Shown here one piece after another: positions 61,100 to 64,000 of a stretch of 64,000 nucleotides of DNA; the stretch's first letter is position 1, and each line of letters begins with the position of its first letter. The notes under the pieces were generated by a model, which was given only the letters and a program-made list of their open reading frames with translations, was not told the origin of the DNA and did no database searches. The DNA lies in assembly GCF_013389665.1 (NCBI RefSeq), contig NZ_CP058316.1, forward strand, positions 992,001-1,056,000, read 5' to 3'. This stretch comes from Microbacterium oleivorans. Its GTDB lineage: Bacteria; Actinomycetota; Actinomycetes; Actinomycetales; Microbacteriaceae. The translations under genes and the position numbers were made by a program.

Positions 61100-62022
61100 T
61101 CCGGTTCATCAGCGAACACCGGGATCGTTTCGGGGTCGAGCTCATCTGCCAGGTCCTACGACCGGCAGTGAGAGGATTCCTCACCTCACGCGGCTTCCGT
61201 GCCGCGGTGAATCGGACTCCGTCCGCCAGGCGATTGCAGGATGATCTGCTGGTGCCCGAGGTTGCCCGGCTGCACGCGGAGAACTACGGCGTCTATGGGC
61301 GGCGGAAGATGCACGCGCTGCTGAGACGACAGGGGTGGGGTATCGGGCGTGACCAGACCGAACGGCTGATGCGGCTCGCCGGTGTTCGCGGGGTGCGCAA
61401 GTCCAAGCGAGTGTTCACGACGAAGTCCGATCCCGCCCTGCGACGACCGACGGATCTCGTCAATCGCCGATTCACCGCCGACGGTCCCCGCCTGCTCTGG
61501 GTCTGCGACGTCACGTATGTAGCGACTTGGTCTGGGTTCGCGTACGTCGCGTTCGTCACCGACGTCTACTCTCGGCGCATCGTCGGATGGAACGTCGCAG
61601 CCACGCTTCGGGCGGAGATCCTGCCGATGCAGGCGCTCGATATGGCCGCGTGGGACGCCGGTGACGACCTGACAGGGCTGACGCATCACTCGGATCATGG
61701 ATCGAACTACAGGGCGATGGTCTACACCGACCGGATCGTCGAACTCGGCGCCGTTCCCTCGACCGGAACGGTCGGCGACAGTTTCGATAATGCGATGGCA
61801 GAAGCGGTCAACAACCTGTACAAGACCGAGCTCATCCGCCAACGCGGTCCCTGGCGGACCGTTGAGCAGGTCGAGGTGGCGACGCTCGAATGGGTGTGGT
61901 GGTGGAACAACCAGCGCCTCCACGGCGAGCTCGACATGCGCACCCCACTCGAGGTCGAGCAGGCATACTACGCTGACCTGGAATCAGCCCAGCCTGCACC
62001 TGCCGGACAAGGCTCCCGATAG
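61096..62022 (+). CDS. IS3-family transposase OrfB (DDE integrase core)
   Basis: 308 aa. RDRFGVELICQVLRPAVRGF at the start; YGVYGRRKMHALLRRQGWGI; DDE triad in LWVCDVTYVATWSG, THHSDHGSNYRA and NAMAEAVNNLYKTELI. Intact. Its stop falls in the right inverted repeat. Confidence 0.93.
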   Translation: MIRFISEHRDRFGVELICQVLRPAVRGFLTSRGFRAAVNRTPSARRLQDDLLVPEVARLHAENYGVYGRRKMHALLRRQGWGIGRDQTERLMRLAGVRGVRKSKRVFTTKSDPALRRPTDLVNRRFTADGPRLLWVCDVTYVATWSGFAYVAFVTDVYSRRIVGWNVAATLRAEILPMQALDMAAWDAGDDLTGLTHHSDHGSNYRAMVYTDRIVELGAVPSTGTVGDSFDNAMAEAVNNLYKTELIRQRGPWRTVEQVEVATLEWVWWWNNQRLHGELDMRTPLEVEQAYYADLESAQPAPAGQGSR

Positions 62023-62044
62023 GAACAAAAGTCAGGCCGATTCA

Positions 62045-62582
62045 GTACCGCGTCGGGAGCAATCGTCACGCCATCTCGCGGAGTTGCGGTGATGGTGCCA
62101 GCGCCGATGGCTCCGAGCGTGTTCACGCCGGTCTCGAGTTGCGTGTCACCGATGGCGTACGAGAACCGGTCGTCCGGAATCGTGATCGTAAAGGCTTGCT
62201 CGTCGATGGCGGGCCCGTCCGGGCTGGCCGGTTCGGGCGCCGTCGGGTCGGTCGGGTCGACCGGCGGAGTCACGTCGCCGCACTGGACAGTGACGCAGTC
62301 GGCGGCGGTTCGCGCGATAGAGCCTCCGCCGACGGAGCTTGTCACGGTCACGTCATACTCCCCGGTGCTCAACTGCGCGGTGACGGCCGGGTCGATGTAG
62401 GTGGGGATGTCACGGTCTGCAGCGAACACGAAGTCCTGCATCGTGTGGCTCCACGAGACGCCGGGCCCGTCGATGGACACAGTGTTCTCAACGCCACGCC
62501 ATTCCTGGTAGCCGATGATGCTGAACCGGTAGTCCCCGGAAAACGCGCCGGAGAAATCTCCGACGCCTCTGTAGCTGAACCT
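62045..62582 (-). pseudogene. Truncated cell-surface protein
   Basis: Open on the minus strand from after a TAG at 62585 to the IS end. It has no start codon of its own (a GTG at 62480 lies inside the domain), so the 5' end is missing and the 3' end is cut by the IS. Reads FSIIGYQEWRGVENTVSIDG, FAADRDIPTYIDPAVTAQLS, then a Pro/Thr/Asp linker TPPVDPTDPTAPEPASPDGP and a second beta-sandwich FTITIPDDRFSYAIGDTQLE. Looks like repeats of an exported surface protein. Confidence 0.6.
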
Positions 62583-62625
62583 CTAGACCTTTATCTCAAG
62601 GTCATTTGTTCGAGTAAAAATACCT

Positions 62626-62702
62626 TGGTAGCAGGAGCGGGGCTTGAACCCGCGACCTCACGATTATGAGTCGTGCGCTCTCACCAACTGAGCTACCCTG
62701 CC
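62626..62702 (-). tRNA. tRNA-Met (CAT anticodon), CCA encoded
   Basis: Cloverleaf with acceptor GGCAGGG, D-arm TAGCTCAGTTGGTGAGAGC, anticodon loop CTCATAA (CAT), T-arm GGGTTCAAGCCC and encoded CCA. The D-arm and G1 suggest the elongator rather than the initiator. Its 3' end faces the mobile-element region. Confidence 0.93.
62633..62645. repeat. att-like direct repeat, right copy within tRNA-Met
   Basis: AGGAGCGGGGCTT, identical to 54954-54966. It falls on the T-arm/acceptor side of the tRNA, where tyrosine integrases often recombine. Confidence 0.5.
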
Positions 62703-62726
62703 GCAACGCATCCGAAGGATGCTGCG

Positions 62727-62798
62727 AGCCCCGAGTCAGGATTGAACTGACGACCCCTTCCTTACCATGGAAGTGCTCTGCCACTGAGCTATCGGGGC
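62727..62798 (-). tRNA. tRNA-Thr (GGT anticodon)
   Basis: 72-nt cloverleaf with acceptor GCCCCGA/TCGGGGC, D-arm TAGCTCAGTGGCAGAGC, anticodon loop ATGGTAA (GGT), T-arm GTCAGTTCAATCCTGAC. CCA not encoded. 24 nt upstream of tRNA-Met on the same strand. Confidence 0.95.
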
Positions 62799-62861
62799 GT
62801 GCCACCCGCGAGCGGGCAACTAGAAGAGGATACCATCTCGGCGGCCTCGCGCCGAACCGGC

Positions 62862-64000
62862 TCAGCTCTTCGTGTGCTCCTGCAACCACGCCATCGGGTC
62901 GATCTGCGTGGTGCCACCGACGAGCACCTCGAGATGCAGATGCGCGCCGGTGGACTTGCCCGTGCTGCCCACCTTGCCGATGACCTGGCCGGCCTCGACG
63001 GTGTCGCCGACCTCGACCTGGAGCGAGCCGTACTGCATGTGCCCGTAGCGCGTCGAGACGAGCTCACCGTCGATGACGTGGTCGATGACGACGGTGACGC
63101 CGTAGTCCCCTCCGGCCTCGGTGGCGATGCGGACGGTGCCGCCCGCGACGGCGTGGATCTCGGCACCGGCGCCCGGGGTGAGGTCGACGCCGCGGTGCGG
63201 ACGCGAGAACTGCGACAGGTACGACACCGAGCCGAAGGCCGCCGAGATCGGCACGCCGACCGGGAACGGCCACTGGATCGCAGCGTTGGGGTCGTTGACC
63301 CACGTGCCGGCGAAGTTGGTGACGCCGGAGTCGGCTGCGAGCTCAGAGACCGAGGTGACGTCGAAGGTCTCGCTGCGGTCGAAGGTCACCCCGGCCGACG
63401 ACGACGAGACGTAGGCCTGGATCTCTTCGGGCTCGACGGTCGCGACGGGCTGAGCGGCCTCCGCCCGGATGTCGCGGCCGGTGTCGCCCGACGCGAAGAC
63501 CGCCGCAGCGGGGCTCGTCAGGCCGATCGAGAGGAGACCGACGGCCGCGACCGCGGTCATCGACACGGATGCCGCGGCGACACGCTTGCCGACGTGGCGG
63601 AGGCGACGTGCCCGACGCGGGGCGGCCACCTCGCGCGTCTCCTGCTCGACGATGGCATCGGTGGCGACCTGCACGGGCGTCTGCGCGGTGAACGAGAACA
63701 GTCGCGCGGCGAACTCGAACTCGTCGACGTCGTTGCCGTCGCTCGATCCGGTGGCACCGCCGGACTCATCGCCGTGATCGCCCGCGGCGGTCGCGGCAGG
63801 ACCGAACGACTCGCCGGGGGTCGGCGCCGGGGCGACCGTCTCGTCGCGCGCGCGGCGGCGACGAGACGGCATAACGAACTCGGCGCCGGCGTGGGCGTCG
63901 CTGTCGACTACGGTCAGCACGATCTCTTCGTCGGCCGCCACGGGCTGCGCCGATGCATCCCGTTCGGGCGACTCCGACCGAGGAGCCGGATCAGCCGGCT
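62862..64000 (-). CDS. M23-family metallopeptidase, peptidoglycan hydrolase (5' end beyond window)
   Basis: The frame stays open to the right edge; GTG 63941 is the only in-window start in the N-terminal part but need not be real. A disordered acidic N-terminus with RRRRARDE is followed by a basic patch and a transmembrane/signal-anchor helix (AASVSMTAVAAVGLLSIGL). Then comes an M23 domain: FSRPHRGVDLTPG (His, Asp zinc ligands) and STGAHLHLEV (HxH). Zinc ligands complete, so active endopeptidase (cell wall remodelling) is likely. No T-rich terminator is evident between it and the tRNAs. Confidence 0.9.
   Translation of the reverse strand, partial: PADPAPRSESPERDASAQPVAADEEIVLTVVDSDAHAGAEFVMPSRRRRARDETVAPAPTPGESFGPAATAAGDHGDESGGATGSSDGNDVDEFEFAARLFSFTAQTPVQVATDAIVEQETREVAAPRRARRLRHVGKRVAAASVSMTAVAAVGLLSIGLTSPAAAVFASGDTGRDIRAEAAQPVATVEPEEIQAYVSSSSAGVTFDRSETFDVTSVSELAADSGVTNFAGTWVNDPNAAIQWPFPVGVPISAAFGSVSYLSQFSRPHRGVDLTPGAGAEIHAVAGGTVRIATEAGGDYGVTVVIDHVIDGELVSTRYGHMQYGSLQVEVGDTVEAGQVIGKVGSTGKSTGAHLHLEVLVGGTTQIDPMAWLQEHTKS

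Larger units (their letters stand above)
60737..62044 (+). mobile_element. IS3-family insertion sequence (second, rightward)
   Basis: 1308 bp with 23-bp inverted ends (60737-60759, 62022-62044; TGAATCGGCCTGACTTT then C/T, GTTCC), TG...CA termini canonical. Carries orfA and orfB. No target duplication (CAG before, GTA after). Unrelated in sequence to the IS at 55399. Confidence 0.88.

Noticed and set aside
55399..62044. Composite transposon made of the two IS elements
   Set aside because: The two IS3 elements have different inverted repeats and transposases, so they cannot mobilise the RHS segment together.

Overview
The window comes from a high-GC (about 70%) actinomycete of the Microbacteriaceae, most likely Microbacterium. 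Evidence is the actinobacterial secE-nusG-rplK-rplA order with a long acidic NusG N-terminus, a DUF222/HNH endonuclease, short 4-nt ATGA/GTGA gene overlaps, and many starts that look leaderless (TANNNT box 6-7 nt before ATG/GTG). All calls rest on reading the sequence; no database search was run.

Layout. 1-2.9 kb: a putative leader peptide plus terminator (minus strand) in front of a gene beyond the left edge, an AbiEi/DUF559-like protein flanked by 19-bp repeats, a YqaJ-like nuclease and a 2H phosphoesterase. 2.9-9.5 kb: drug efflux pump with its MarR regulator and a triple operator, a quinone-type oxidoreductase, a LysG/LysE pair, acylphosphatase, nitronate monooxygenase. 9.5-12.4 kb: rplA, rplK, nusG, secE and tRNA-Trp, all minus strand. 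12.7-14.1 kb: HNH protein. 14.2-23.9 kb: a putrescine/GABA operon (GABA transaminase, amine oxidase, tandem Usp, APC permease, two semialdehyde dehydrogenases) divergent from a PucR activator. It would take putrescine through 4-aminobutanal, GABA and succinate semialdehyde to succinate. 23.9-34 kb: an ABC ATPase joined in frame to a histidine phosphatase, aminotransferase, murB with two MaoC-type dehydratase subunits, TauE exporter, DUF2510 protein, and a heterodimeric ABC exporter. 34.2-42.3 kb: small alarmone synthetase, Ohr/OhrR, SDR, SMP-30, GH15 glucoamylase-like enzyme, acidic protein, DUF368 protein, CYP152-like P450.

42.9-54.9 kb is a LacI-controlled carbohydrate locus. An ABC importer, ThuA-like protein, aldo/keto reductase, MFS and aldolase run leftward. 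An unknown protein, LacI, a second aldo/keto reductase, a second MFS and an alpha/alpha-type protein lie to the right. Palindromes with an AAATCGATTT core sit at both promoters.

54.95-62.65 kb is a decayed island ending at the 3' side of a tRNA-Met gene and bounded by a 13-bp direct repeat. It holds recombinase remnants, two intact IS3-family elements, a truncated surface protein, and a secreted RHS-repeat protein. The RHS protein ends in a 50-residue hydrophobic glycine-rich domain and is followed 3 nt later by a small three-helix membrane protein. I read this as a candidate polymorphic toxin with its membrane immunity protein, and it is the most interesting system here. The window closes with tRNA-Met, tRNA-Thr and an M23 peptidase that runs to the right edge.
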